The notes below the pieces were generated by a model, which was not told where the DNA came from, searched no databases, and saw nothing but the letters and a program-made list of their open reading frames with translations. A program made the position numbers and the translations under genes. DNA of 64,000 nt. It comes from Atkinsonella hypoxylon (lineage: Eukaryota > Ascomycota > Sordariomycetes > Hypocreales > Clavicipitaceae). How positions within the stretch are numbered: position 1 is the first letter of the stretch; the number at the start of each line of letters is the position of its first letter. Below are positions 45,691-55,355 of the stretch, piece by piece. Where the stretch lies: the NCBI GenBank assembly GCA_000729835.1, contig JFHB01000048.1, positions 1 to 64,000 of the forward strand, written 5' to 3'.

Positions 45691-46057
45691 GGGGGTGTAC
45701 AGTAAATCTCAGGTCCAGCGTATGTGTAGATTGGTCCAGAGTGGAGCCAGAGCGGGTGTAGATTTAGGCAGCTTAGCATATGCCCAGCATATGCTGGGCA
45801 TATGCTGAGTATATACTAGGTATACAGTATTAATTTCTAAGCAAGAGATCTAGAGTCTATAGAGCGCGCATTTTTATAGCACTATAAGCCTAGATATTAG
45901 TGTATATACCACTAAATATAAAAATGTTAATTCGCACTAATACACTGTGCATTCTGTATATGCTAAAAGCTTCACTGCCTGCGAAAAATACACCCTTTTT
46001 GGCTCCACTCTGGACCGATCCACACATACGCTGGACCTGAGATTTACTGGAACCCCC
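45691..46057. mobile_element. 367-bp MITE with long terminal inverted repeats and TA flanks
   Basis: The left arm 45701-45749 and the reverse complement of 46000-46048 agree at 47 of 49 positions. Outside these arms both ends start with GGGGGT (5' end 45691, 3' end 46057) and each is flanked by TA (45689-45690 and 46058-46059). The inverted repeat continues inward with more divergence (GGGTGTA, GCAG, AGCATAT). The centre is AT-rich, has no open frame and includes a 32-bp perfect palindrome. TA duplication and non-coding length fit a Tc1/mariner- or pogo-type non-autonomous element; the transposase family is inferred. Confidence 0.88.
45775..45806. repeat. 32-bp perfect palindrome inside the MITE
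   Basis: The sequence reads identically on both strands, built from AGCATATGCCC and its complement around a central CATATG. It can form a cruciform or hairpin. Confidence 0.95.
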
Positions 46058-46180
46058 TAGGTAGGTAGGGTAAGTAGCAAGGTACCTAGGTACCCATGGG
46101 CCGCAGCTGGCTCCCCACTTTCCCGCACTCTACCTAGGTACCTACCTGCCTACTGTAGGTAGGTAGGTAGGCACCTACCC
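46058..46180. repeat. CCTAGGTA/TAGG-rich simple sequence
   Basis: Repeated TAGG and CCTA tetranucleotides and TACCTAGGTA palindromes occur in both orientations, for example 46131-46142 and 46154-46171. Similar words also lie left of the MITE (45679-45692). Confidence 0.75.
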
Positions 46181-46274
46181 ATGGGAGCTCCCAGTCCAAG
46201 TTGCAACAAATTCCACATGAAGCCAACACCTCAGGTGATGCTCGGCTTGCTCAATCAGGAAGACGCTCGCCGAC

Positions 46275-48167
46275 ATGGCGTCCACAACGACGCTGTTGTC
46301 TCGCAGTGCTCAATATCGCGTTCTCCCCAGACACCTACGCCGCCTGGATCTCTCAGGCTGCCCAGCCTGCGCTACCACCTCGCCCAAGTACTCTTCTCGA
46401 AACCGAGCTAGACGCGCCCAAAGTTCTTGCCGATACCTTTCCTCGGCGGCGCAGAGTCCCCGCGCAGAGCTGGAGAGCACCCTTCTTGAGCTCCAGAAGC
46501 AATGCCCGGATCTGATCAATCTTCCAAGACTGCGACTCGCGCTCCAAGGCCTACGGCAAGAGACCGGTTCAGAAATCGTTCGAATTGCCATTCTGGGTGT
46601 GGCAAATGGGTCGAAAGCCGGGCCCACGGCGCGGAGGGTCCTGCGTGCTTTGCTTGCTGACCCGATGCAAGACGAACAACCATGGGAGAAAGAACTGGAA
46701 AGCAGCAATGAGGAGAGACCGCTCATCGTGCGGGTTAGGCCGCCGCAAAAGCACGCCGTGTCGTTGAATATCGAGAGGCGGACTGGCCTTGACGAGATCC
46801 ATATCTCCTCGCCGCAAATGGACGGCTTCAATCTAGAATTTCTTCTCATGAAATTCAACTTGCCTTACGGGTCACCTCGTGAACCGTCCATAAAAACGGT
46901 GCAGGACGCCGTCTTGGTTCCCATAGTCGACATTCCCACAGCCGCCGATCGAACATCTGCCATCTCCACGCCCGTTCACCAAGCGCTACTTGTCGCGGAT
47001 GGGTTGGCCGGCGCTGTGAACATATCTTCTTTGCCTGTTGTCGAGACGGATGATTCCATCGCCACAGCTGTCCAATTTGAGGGCCTATCCAAGGCACAGC
47101 TCGGAGAAACCACGTTCAATATTGTGGACGTCTCGTTAGCCGAACAGGCCGTCCGTCTCTTTCGCCAAGATGCACAGTATGGAATGGACTATAAACGACT
47201 CTGGTTCTCCAGCAACATACCCGCCATAGCCAGCTGGCTGAAAGCTGGCGTCTCGTCATCATCAGGCGAAACCAAGCCGGCTGTGAGAAAGCTCATTGCG
47301 CGTATGCTGCAAGATACTCTTTCTAAAGTGCAACTGCTCGAGACACGTAGAACATCCAAGGCCTTGACATCCAAGCGCGATGACCCCCACGTGGCGACGC
47401 TGAATGAACATCTGGCAGACTGGGCTCAAAAGGCCCATTCTGAGCTCCAGGACGAGCTTGACCTGGCCTTCAGCGGGCGCAGATGGCGCAAGCTAGGATG
47501 GTGGCAGCTCTTCTGGCGAGTCGACGACGTTGCGATGCTCGCCAGTGAAATGCTCAGCCAGCGCTTCATGCCGACTGCCGAGCAAGAACTCGTATATCTT
47601 ACAGGTCGCATCGCCGAGCTCGGCGGCACACCACCAGAGTATCCTCAGCCCAAGCCGTCCAGCGACCCGTCTTCAGAGTCTCGCACGCTCGGATCCGGTG
47701 AACGTGCACCAAGAAGCGTCGTGACGGGCTCATCCTCACTGCCCAAGTGGCCTGGCCACATTGCTTTCACACGCCGCTATCTCCAGAATGAAACCGTCCC
47801 TGCTCTGCAATCGCTGGCACAGAAGCTTGTCGTCCAATCCCTTGGCACATCTGGCCTAGCTACATCTCTTGCTGTCCTCCTATATGTGTCATCCTTGTCC
47901 TCGACGCTCTACGAAGCCGGCGCTGTCGCCGCGCTCGGCATTGTCTATAGCCTGGGCCGCGTACAGAAGAAATGGGACGCCGCAAGGACATTCTGGGAGG
48001 GAGAGGTCCGCGAAGAAGGCCGCAAGGCCGTAAGGGCTGCCGAGGAAAGTGTAGCGACCGTCTTGGAGAGCGACAGGTCAAATGAGAATGTGGAAGCGGT
48101 GCGGGAGCTACAAGAGACCAAGGACTTAGTTGCTAAGGCAGAGGATGCTCTGGCAAGAATGAAGTAG
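46275..48167 (+). CDS. Mmc1-like mitochondrial membrane protein
   Basis: A single exon encodes 630 residues. The first 60 residues are rich in Arg, Ser and Ala without acidic residues and end near R-Y-L-S-S, a mitochondrial presequence. The middle resembles a degenerate GTPase-like region (I-A-I-L-G-V-A-N-G-S-K-A-G, residues about 102-115, where a P-loop would be expected but no G-K-S/T is present). Further on is W-R-K-L-G-W-W-Q-L-F-W-R-V-D-D, followed near 520-560 by two hydrophobic segments (L-A-T-S-L-A-V-L-L-Y-V and A-V-A-A-L-G-I-V) and a charged coiled-coil tail. I assign it to the fungal Mmc1 family, described as a dynamin-superfamily-like mitochondrial protein; this rests on recall of the domain pattern and is not certain. 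The divergent promoter contains a MITE. Confidence 0.65.
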   Translation: MASTTTLLSRSAQYRVLPRHLRRLDLSGCPACATTSPKYSSRNRARRAQSSCRYLSSAAQSPRAELESTLLELQKQCPDLINLPRLRLALQGLRQETGSEIVRIAILGVANGSKAGPTARRVLRALLADPMQDEQPWEKELESSNEERPLIVRVRPPQKHAVSLNIERRTGLDEIHISSPQMDGFNLEFLLMKFNLPYGSPREPSIKTVQDAVLVPIVDIPTAADRTSAISTPVHQALLVADGLAGAVNISSLPVVETDDSIATAVQFEGLSKAQLGETTFNIVDVSLAEQAVRLFRQDAQYGMDYKRLWFSSNIPAIASWLKAGVSSSSGETKPAVRKLIARMLQDTLSKVQLLETRRTSKALTSKRDDPHVATLNEHLADWAQKAHSELQDELDLAFSGRRWRKLGWWQLFWRVDDVAMLASEMLSQRFMPTAEQELVYLTGRIAELGGTPPEYPQPKPSSDPSSESRTLGSGERAPRSVVTGSSSLPKWPGHIAFTRRYLQNETVPALQSLAQKLVVQSLGTSGLATSLAVLLYVSSLSSTLYEAGAVAALGIVYSLGRVQKKWDAARTFWEGEVREEGRKAVRAAEESVATVLESDRSNENVEAVRELQETKDLVAKAEDALARMK

Positions 48168-48512
48168 TGTACAACAAGAGCGACATCGAGCATTGTTTTC
48201 CTTTTTTTTTTTTTTCTGCACAAATCCATGTACTAGTAGATACAGCCACACGTGCACAGTCGCCATCTTCTCCGTAACTCTCCGGCACCTCGATTCAATT
48301 CGCCCGCATTTTCACGTTGAAGTATCTATCATACGACCCAAAAAAGCTCATTATGACCAATGGCAGCCTACAAAACGATCCATCTTGCAACTACAAGCAA
48401 GCGTCTTATAGAAAGTACAAATCGTCAGAAAACTTTTCATCCTTTGAACGCCCATTAAGCCCATTTACCCAACCTAGTCATCGACACCCCTCGTTCCCCA
48501 ATCAGGTCCTCC
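48168..48512. other. Intergenic, convergent 3' ends
   Basis: The 3' region is shared by the Mmc1-like gene and SMD3, with a T-run at 48202-48215. No gene is seen. Confidence 0.45.
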
Positions 48513-48969
48513 CTACCGACGACCACCAGCTCGAGCCCGACTAACAGTCGCCCTGCCTCTCGCCAACCCAACACCCCTCCCACGCAAGTTCCTGCTCCTG
48601 AACATAGGGGCATTGCGCAACATATCCGGCACAATGAAGAAGCGCACGTGTGAGCCGCGAATGTACACTTGTTCAAGGTGGGACACGCGGCCGTCGCGAG
48701 CAGTAACGGTAATGTCCTTCAGCTGCACGTTCATGTTGTCCTCGGCTGCGAACGGGGTCCAGTCAGTAAAGTGTCCTTTGCGGGATTGTGGAGCGGGGGA
48801 AGGGTCGTACCATCGAGGAGCTTGCCGCGGTAGGTCTGGCCGGATGTGATCTCGAGGGTGACGATGTGGCCCTGGTATCATCAGCTGTGGTAGCATAGGC
48901 TGGGGAGGAAAGAAGCGGTACCTGGGCCTCGTTTAGAAGTTTGATTGGGATGCCGATTGTGGAGGTCAT
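48513..48969 (-). CDS. SMD3: Spliceosomal Sm protein D3
   Basis: Three exons (48969-48922, 48871-48811, 48745-48513) encode 113 residues. SmD3 is part of the heptameric ring on U1, U2, U4 and U5 snRNAs. Sm1 motif: [20 protein letters not shown], then [10 protein letters not shown]. Sm2: [17 protein letters not shown]. The tail has the Arg-Gly repeats ([10 protein letters not shown]) that are methylated in Sm proteins. The first exon is 48 nt. Both introns (50 and 65 nt, GTACCG and GTACGA donors) restore codons precisely, and length is normal for the family. Confidence 0.94.
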
Positions 48970-50312
48970 GGTTGCGGGCGGCGTGATGTGAGGTGCTGGA
49001 GTTGGGGCGTTCGGTAAATGGCTGCCGGCTTGAAATTTGGTGGTGAGTGTAGAAGCTGTTGGGAGGGGGGAAGGGGGGGGATAGTTTTGCCGCGCCGGGG
49101 ATAAGATCGCAAAGTGGGGCTTTGACAATACCGACGAGATCAAGCTCGATTGTATGAATAGAAATTCCACCATGAAAGTTACCGAAGATCAGCTACAGTC
49201 CCGCTTGGACTCTGCAAAGATTCTAGTTACCTTGCCTGTACTCACAGCGTTTGCGGGTGCAACACATATGTGCGGCATCGTGACTATTCAAGGAGTACAT
49301 GGACGCCGGGAGAGAACTTGTACTGGGATGCAAAGAGTGGGTGGGTGTAGGCCCGAGATGTGAAATCTATGAAAATGGATTCGAGGCCATCAGTCATCTT
49401 CATCGAATTGCGCTGAGGAATTTTATGGTCACATTTCTGAATTGTTGAGCTGGTGTATCTAGAGTCGATGTCGCAGGTGATTCTATTGTTCCGTAGATGC
49501 GCATGTTATAGAGAAATCACAAGCGATGGGATCTCGCTCTCCTGCCGGTGGTGTATCTTCGTGAACACGGCTAACGTGACATATCCGAGCTTGGACGGAG
49601 CGGGACCTACGAGACTGCTGATGCCTATGGGCTGGACCGATCCCCAAGCTGCGTGACTTACATCACCTTGTGTATTATTATGTAGAACCTCTACGTAGTC
49701 ATGGGATTTTTGCTGAACGCGAAGCCATCATCATTCAACACGGAAGGCGTTACTTAAGCTCAGAATTCTCCAGATGCGGGCTTTGGGGCAGCATGGATGT
49801 TTATATATCCATACATGGTCATGTCGTAACGCATGTTCCATCGCAGGAACTCGCGAAATGATCCCCTGGAGCAGTCGCCTCAACGCTCCCGCACCAGTTG
49901 ATCTGCTATTTCTCATACTCCAGCCGCTGTATGGACATACAGCAAAGGTTCTGCCTGCACTAGGCATCCAAGGTTTTCGAGTATATCCTTGTGTTCCATG
50001 TCCGAACTTGAGGCAGCTTGGTCGACTTGCACGTTGGGGCGCATCGTGTCACAACGCCATACTCGACGTATGTGCGTTATGGTATAAAACAATGGATGGG
50101 GGATTCTGGCTGTGATGAGCACCGCTATGTATGTCCCCATGTATGCTTATTTTGGCTGTGGCCATCTATTTAATGGTATACTTAGTGTTATGCGTGAGTG
50201 ATCTTCGGCAAAAGATAGGAGTCTCTAGAATGGGCTTCAATACGAAGCCAGTATGAGGAATAACGTAATCTGGGGCAAATAGGCGAGATTCACGCATGTA
50301 GTGATGATTAAT
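48970..50312. other. Intergenic, nothing recognised
   Basis: This is the promoter of SMD3 plus the 3' region of TRM61. Several short open frames have no family resemblance. G-runs occur near 49064-49081. Confidence 0.45.
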
Positions 50313-51776
50313 TTAAGCTTCTTGAGCATCGATTTGTTTCTGCTTCTTTTGCCTCTTTCCCGCCAAAAGTTCTCTTTTCTCTTGCTTTCGCGTCTGCTTG
50401 TCCAGGTTGCCAATTGTTTTATTTTCTTGTCCACATGGCCATTTCGCCATGGCTGCATTCTCAGCCTCATCATCCCACTCTCGGGGTAGAATGGCGAAGA
50501 CAAGATACGACGTATGTGTCTTGAGATCATTCTCTAACCGATGGACAACGTTGCCTTGCATCCATAATGGTTCTTCGTGTTTGTTGGAATCCTTCTCAGT
50601 CGAGTTAGACGCCGCCTCGTCCACGTCCATCTTAAATTCGGAAGCATTAGCATCCGATGTTTGCTGAGACGTGTGCCCTCTGTGAAACTCTTGAGTCCGT
50701 CTGAGATCCGTTTTCAGCTTTTTGACAGCTTCCATGACGTCCATTGGTGTGCTGCTGAGAGCAGCTCGGTCTCTCATGATGTTGAATCTCCGATGCGCAA
50801 TCTCTACCATATCAATATCTGTCCAACCAAGAGTGCGCATTTCTGTTACTGTTCGCGTAACTTGTTCAATACACGGCGAAAACGTGCAAATGTACACACT
50901 GTGTTTGGGATCCAAGGGCGACACCCAGTCGCCTGGGTTTTTATCCAGTTCTCCTCCTTTGAGCGTCTTGCGTCGTGATAAATGATGCAATGCCTCCCAT
51001 GGAGCGGGTAAATCTAAAAACACGGCGGTAGCGTTGGGTGATTGTCCATCAACAAGAAATCCGCCGCTGTAAACGTCCCTATGTGTGACTTGGACAACTC
51101 CTTCAAGCAGGTGATCCTTGATTTCAATTTGCATCTTTTGGAAGCGGGCCTCATGGAATTCAAAGCTGAAGACTTTTCCCTTCCCATCGGCGTCGCATTT
51201 CGGGTAGCCATTGTACACTGCGCGCGCGGACGCATGCGTAAAGCTACCGCTGCCTGCACCTGCTTCAATGATTCGGGAACCTGGCCGAGCCCTGATTCGT
51301 TGCAGAATATAACTGTAATCTGGGGTATAAACAACCTGCGTTCGATGTGGTAAGCTGCTGGTCCAGAGCTCTGGTGTTGGCCGCAGGACGTATATAAAAC
51401 CGCTAGAAGCTGCTACAGCCTTCTTAGCAGGTGCTGAGCCTAGATTATCAGTGCTATCTTCCGCATTTGAAGTTTGCGTCCCTTGGTCTTCGATTTCCTC
51501 GTGTCTGCGCTTCCGTCCTCGGGATCCGGTGTCGACAACGGAAGCTCGAACCTGCGACCCCCATGGAATATCGAGCAAGGTAGAGTGAGGAAACGACCCA
51601 AATCTAGTGTTTAGAGTTACACCTTCTGCATACCCATCCACTGCACCAGCTGATTGTTTTAATGTGATGGGCTGGAAGCTGTCTTTCGATAGACTAATGA
51701 TGGCGAGGGTGTTCGGCTGGGTCTTGATAGTGGGCGCGAGAAAGGGCGAGCATTGGCCAGTGTGTGGATGGTCCAT
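50313..51776 (-). CDS. TRM61: tRNA (adenine-58-N1)-methyltransferase catalytic subunit Trm61
   Basis: A single exon encodes 487 residues from ATG 51776. With Trm6 it makes m1A58 in the T-loop of nuclear-encoded tRNAs, including initiator tRNA-Met. The start M-D-H-P-H-T-G-Q-C-S-P-F-L-A-P, the S-A-K-K-like linker, Y-V-L-R-P-T-P-E-L-W and T-Q-V-V-Y-T-P-D-Y-S-Y-I, then the SAM-binding loop E-A-G-A-G-S-G-S-F-T (171-180) are typical. F-L-D-L-P-A-P-W-E-A provides the catalytic-pocket motif, and C-I-E-Q-V and R-R-F-N-I follow. Two charged inserts (residues 85-120 and about 370-410) are longer than in yeast but usual in filamentous fungi. The C terminus is Lys/Gln-rich. It is divergent from cysteinyl-tRNA synthetase, another tRNA gene product. 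Confidence 0.93.
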   Translation of the reverse strand: MDHPHTGQCSPFLAPTIKTQPNTLAIISLSKDSFQPITLKQSAGAVDGYAEGVTLNTRFGSFPHSTLLDIPWGSQVRASVVDTGSRGRKRRHEEIEDQGTQTSNAEDSTDNLGSAPAKKAVAASSGFIYVLRPTPELWTSSLPHRTQVVYTPDYSYILQRIRARPGSRIIEAGAGSGSFTHASARAVYNGYPKCDADGKGKVFSFEFHEARFQKMQIEIKDHLLEGVVQVTHRDVYSGGFLVDGQSPNATAVFLDLPAPWEALHHLSRRKTLKGGELDKNPGDWVSPLDPKHSVYICTFSPCIEQVTRTVTEMRTLGWTDIDMVEIAHRRFNIMRDRAALSSTPMDVMEAVKKLKTDLRRTQEFHRGHTSQQTSDANASEFKMDVDEAASNSTEKDSNKHEEPLWMQGNVVHRLENDLKTHTSYLVFAILPREWDDEAENAAMAKWPCGQENKTIGNLDKQTRKQEKRELLAGKRQKKQKQIDAQEA

Positions 51777-52209
51777 GACAGTCCAATGACTTGACCAAAT
51801 CTTCAAAGACAGTCTGCTTCTCTACGAAGTGTTGCTGGATTTTAACCGCAAAGTGTCGTCGAAATGTTCGCACAAGAATGGCATTTGGCCATTCCTCGCG
51901 TTCTACCCAACCACGAAAAAAAAAAAATATTAAGAATAAAAATGAAAATAACCGAGAGGTCTCCACATGCACGTCAAAAACGGCCCTGGACCGAACACAG
52001 CTGGACCACCAAGCCGAAGCGAAGCGATACAGCTAGTGGGTGACTCACAAACTATTGCCTCGACTACGACTGCGTGCATCTGTCTCAAGATCACCTACTG
52101 GCCGGCCACGACTCACACCTATCTTGTAGACGACATATTGGCAATGTCGCTGCTGCGCTCAGTCGTTGTCGCTACTTGACTTCAGCTCCCGGCACTGCCG
52201 CCTCCCTGA
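51777..52209. promoter_or_regulatory. Divergent promoter TRM61 / cysteinyl-tRNA synthetase
   Basis: The 433-bp spacer between divergent starts contains an A-run (51917-51929). Both genes serve tRNA function, so shared regulation is possible, but no specific site is identified. Confidence 0.45.
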
Positions 52210-54816
52210 ATGAATCGTCTGCGTAGCCTTTACCCTCCGAGATCCATATCCGTTCCTCTTGTTCACAAAGGCGACCTAATCTTCTTCACTCGACGATACA
52301 GTACTGCCGCAATGGATTCGCTGAAGGTTCATAACTCGCTTAAGCCAGGACCACCTGTCCCTTTTGTCCCAATAGAACCTGGTAAGGTGTCTTGGTACGC
52401 GTGCGGCCCTACTGTCTACGACAAGAGCCATCTTGGACATGCTCGAAATTATGTCTCTAGCGATATTATTCGACGAATCATGATGCACTATTTTGGATTC
52501 AAAGTCAATTTTGTTATGAACATAACCGACATTGACGACAAGGTACGGCAAGAGGAATCAGAGCTAGCATCCTGTGGACACTAACATCTCCAGATTATTA
52601 TCAAGGCGAGAAGACAGCGGCTATTGGATCTCGAAAAGAAGAGGAAGTACACTCAAGAGGAGCTTCGAGAGCTGGGACTCGCAGCTTTCCGTGCTTATGC
52701 ATCAAAGAACCTGCCACTCCTAGCCGGAAACGCGTCCAAGCTGGACGAGACTGAGTATACTGCACGACGCGGCGTTGTTTATGGGCGAGTACTTTCGGGT
52801 GGCACACTCTCTGGCGAGGGAAAGCCTAGTGACGCGGAGGCGAAAATAAAAATGCATATCAGCAATATGGATGCCGCTGCAGACGCTCTCAAACAGAATT
52901 CCCTCTTCCCTGGCGCTGATGAGGTCTTGCTTCCATACCTTGATTCTCTTTACAAGGAGACAATCGACACCAGCGATCAGACTATGTTCACAGACTTGAC
53001 TAAAAGCATGGAGGCTTTGTTTTTTGAGGATATGGACAACCTCAACGTATTGCGGCCCGATGCCATCACCCGCGTCACCGAGTATGTGCCGCAAATTACC
53101 AATTTCGTCGAGCGAATTGTCGATAAAGGCTTTGCCTATGAAGCAGAAGGCTCCGTATACTTTGATATTACCGCGTTCGAAAAGGCCGGTAACACGTATG
53201 CTCGGCTACGGCCAGAAAGCAAGAACGATAAGGGTCTGCAGGCAGAAGGTGAGGGATCATTGTCAACGAATCTGGGTGGCAAGCGCGGTCCTGGAGACTT
53301 CGCCTTGTGGAAAAAATCCAAAGCCGGCGAGCCCTTCTGGCCTAGTAAATGGGGAAATGGCCGCCCAGGATGGCATATTGAATGCTCTGTCATGGCTTCT
53401 GATATTCTTGGCTCAAGTATGGACGTTCACTCGGGTGGCATTGACTTGGCTTTCCCCCACCATGATAACGAGCTCGCTCAGAGTGAAGCGTACTTCTGCG
53501 AGCACGGAAAGGGTGAGCATACTTGGGTAAATTACTTCTTACATATGGGTCACTTGTCTATCTCGGGGTCCAAGATGTCCAAATCCCTGAAGAACTTCGA
53601 AGCTATTGCAGACGCCTTGAAGACCACATATACGGCAAGAAGCATGCGCATTGTGTTCTTGATGGGCAGATGGAATGACGGCGTCGAGATTTCGCCGGAT
53701 ATGCGTGCCCAATCTGATAATTGGGAATCCACCATTAGCGTCAGTTTTCACCTGCACAAAGCACTGCAAAGCTCTATGCTAATGAAGCCATAGAATTTCT
53801 TCACAAACACCAAGTCTTGGTTGATCGAAGCCGGCGTTGGCCATGGCGTCAAGTCTCTATCCCTTAGCAAAGATCAACCCGCCACCGGCCTTCTCGCAGA
53901 CCTAGACCAGGCCAAAAAGGACATCCACGCTGCGTTAACCAACTCCTTTGATACCCCTCGAGCCATGGTCGTTATCCTCAAGCTGGTCAATGCAGCCAAT
54001 GTCTATGTCAAGGGGAACAAGGACTTTGATTTAGCTCAGGTCGAGACCGTGGCACGATGGATCACCAACATGGTTGGCATTTTCGGTTTGGACTCCAACG
54101 CCAGCCCTCCATATGATGGTTTAGGTTGGGCTTCATCTATTGCCGCCGACGTAGATCCCAAAAAGGCAGTTCAGCCCTATGCCAAGGTTCTCAAAACCGT
54201 CAAGGCTGAAGTTTCTGCCTTGTCACTGTCCAGCGAGGCTCTTCCCACTTTGCTCTCTCAGGACCCCTCCGAGGACTTTGAGGCAACTGCGTCAAGTGGC
54301 ACCCGCGACATTGAGAAGCTAGCTTTCCCTTATCTGCGCGCATTGTCCCAAATTCGTGATGAACTCCGTCGCATTGTATCTTCTCAAACTTCCGAAACAA
54401 AACGTGCCATCTTGGCCATTACTGACCGAATTCGTGATGTAGATCTCACCAACCTCGGCGTCTACTTAGATGACCGTCCAGACAACCAGCCATCTCTGAT
54501 CAAGTTCATACCAGCGACTGAACTCATTCGTGCTAGGGAGGAGAAAGCAGCTCGAGAAGCCGAGAAGGCCGCCAAGAAGGAGGAAGCAAGACTAGCTCGT
54601 GAGAAGGCCGAGCAAGAGGCTATAGAGAAGGCCAAGATACCACCGGAGGAGATGTTCAAAAAGGACGAAAGGTACAGCGCTTGGGATGACACAGGTATGC
54701 CAATCAAGATGAAAGACGGAAGCGATGTGCCTAAAAGTCAACTGAAGTCGCTTAAGAAGATGTGGGAGAAGCAAAAAAAGGCGCATGAGGATCTCAAAGC
54801 CAAGGGCGGACTATAA
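52210..54816 (+). CDS. Cysteinyl-tRNA synthetase (possible dual targeting)
   Basis: Three exons (52210-52542, 52594-53739, 53794-54816) encode about 833 residues. The enzyme charges tRNA-Cys. Class I motifs: [10 protein letters not shown] and H-L-G-H (74-77, the HIGH motif), K-M-S-K-S (438-442), and zinc-site residues in G-W-H-I-E-C-S and H-H-D-N-E. Residues 1-34 are rich in Arg and Ser with no acidic residue except Asp22 and end R-R-Y-S-T-A-A, a plausible mitochondrial presequence; a second ATG at residue 35 (52312) begins M-D-S-L-K-V, matching cytosolic CysRS. Intron 1 (51 nt) follows I-T-D-I-D-D-K and intron 2 (54 nt) joins S-T-I-S to N-F-F. The C-terminal extension is Lys/Glu-rich coiled coil. 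No second CysRS is in the window. Confidence 0.93.
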
Positions 54817-55355
54817 CCTTCAAAAGATAGATTTAGATGAGCAACATAGTTACCAGCTACATCACTTGCTGCTGTGAGGCTTCTTGCCGCAGAATCAAAT
54901 CTGTACATTTGTCCATGGAACACTCGTATCGTGTACGATTTAGTCGCGCGGACTACGCACCTGCGTAACACACTGTCTCGCTCGATGCACCTGAGTAATA
55001 AAACTGGCCACTCGTTGCAGCGAGGCAGACTCAGCCTCCACAATGCATGTCAGACGAAGGGGATTTGTCTGCAAGCGACTTTCCGATGAGAACCGGGGGA
55101 TGTCAAATTACACGGGCCCTCCTGCCCTGTGCAAGCAGGCAAAGGGCTCGTGGAATTTGACACCGGCGTGGAATCCCATTTGGGGGCGATGAGGCCAGGG
55201 CCATGATATCGCGACAACCACGGCGTCGACTGAGATCAAGTGACATTTAGTTTAAATACATGCGTGCGAACCACGAAAACTCGAGCCTTTCTTTTCCTTG
55301 GAGGCTTCGTTAATGCCAAACAGGTATACTTTGCACATCGTAGCCTCAAGGGACG
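54817..55355. other. Intergenic upstream of P450 pseudogene
   Basis: This region holds the 3' UTR of the synthetase and the probable former promoter of the P450. No feature is recognised. Confidence 0.4.

Larger units (their letters stand above)
45172..46274. promoter_or_regulatory. Divergent promoter DUF6604-like / Mmc1-like with inserted MITE
   Basis: About 1.1 kb between two divergent starts, occupied in the middle by the inverted-repeat element at 45691-46057 and on its right by CCTAGGTA/TAGG-rich DNA (46058-46180). Promoter status is inferred from position. Confidence 0.5.

Noticed and set aside
46058..46180. TAGG repeats as internal telomere sequence
   Set aside because: The unit is TAGG/CCTA in both orientations, not the fungal TTAGGG telomere repeat.
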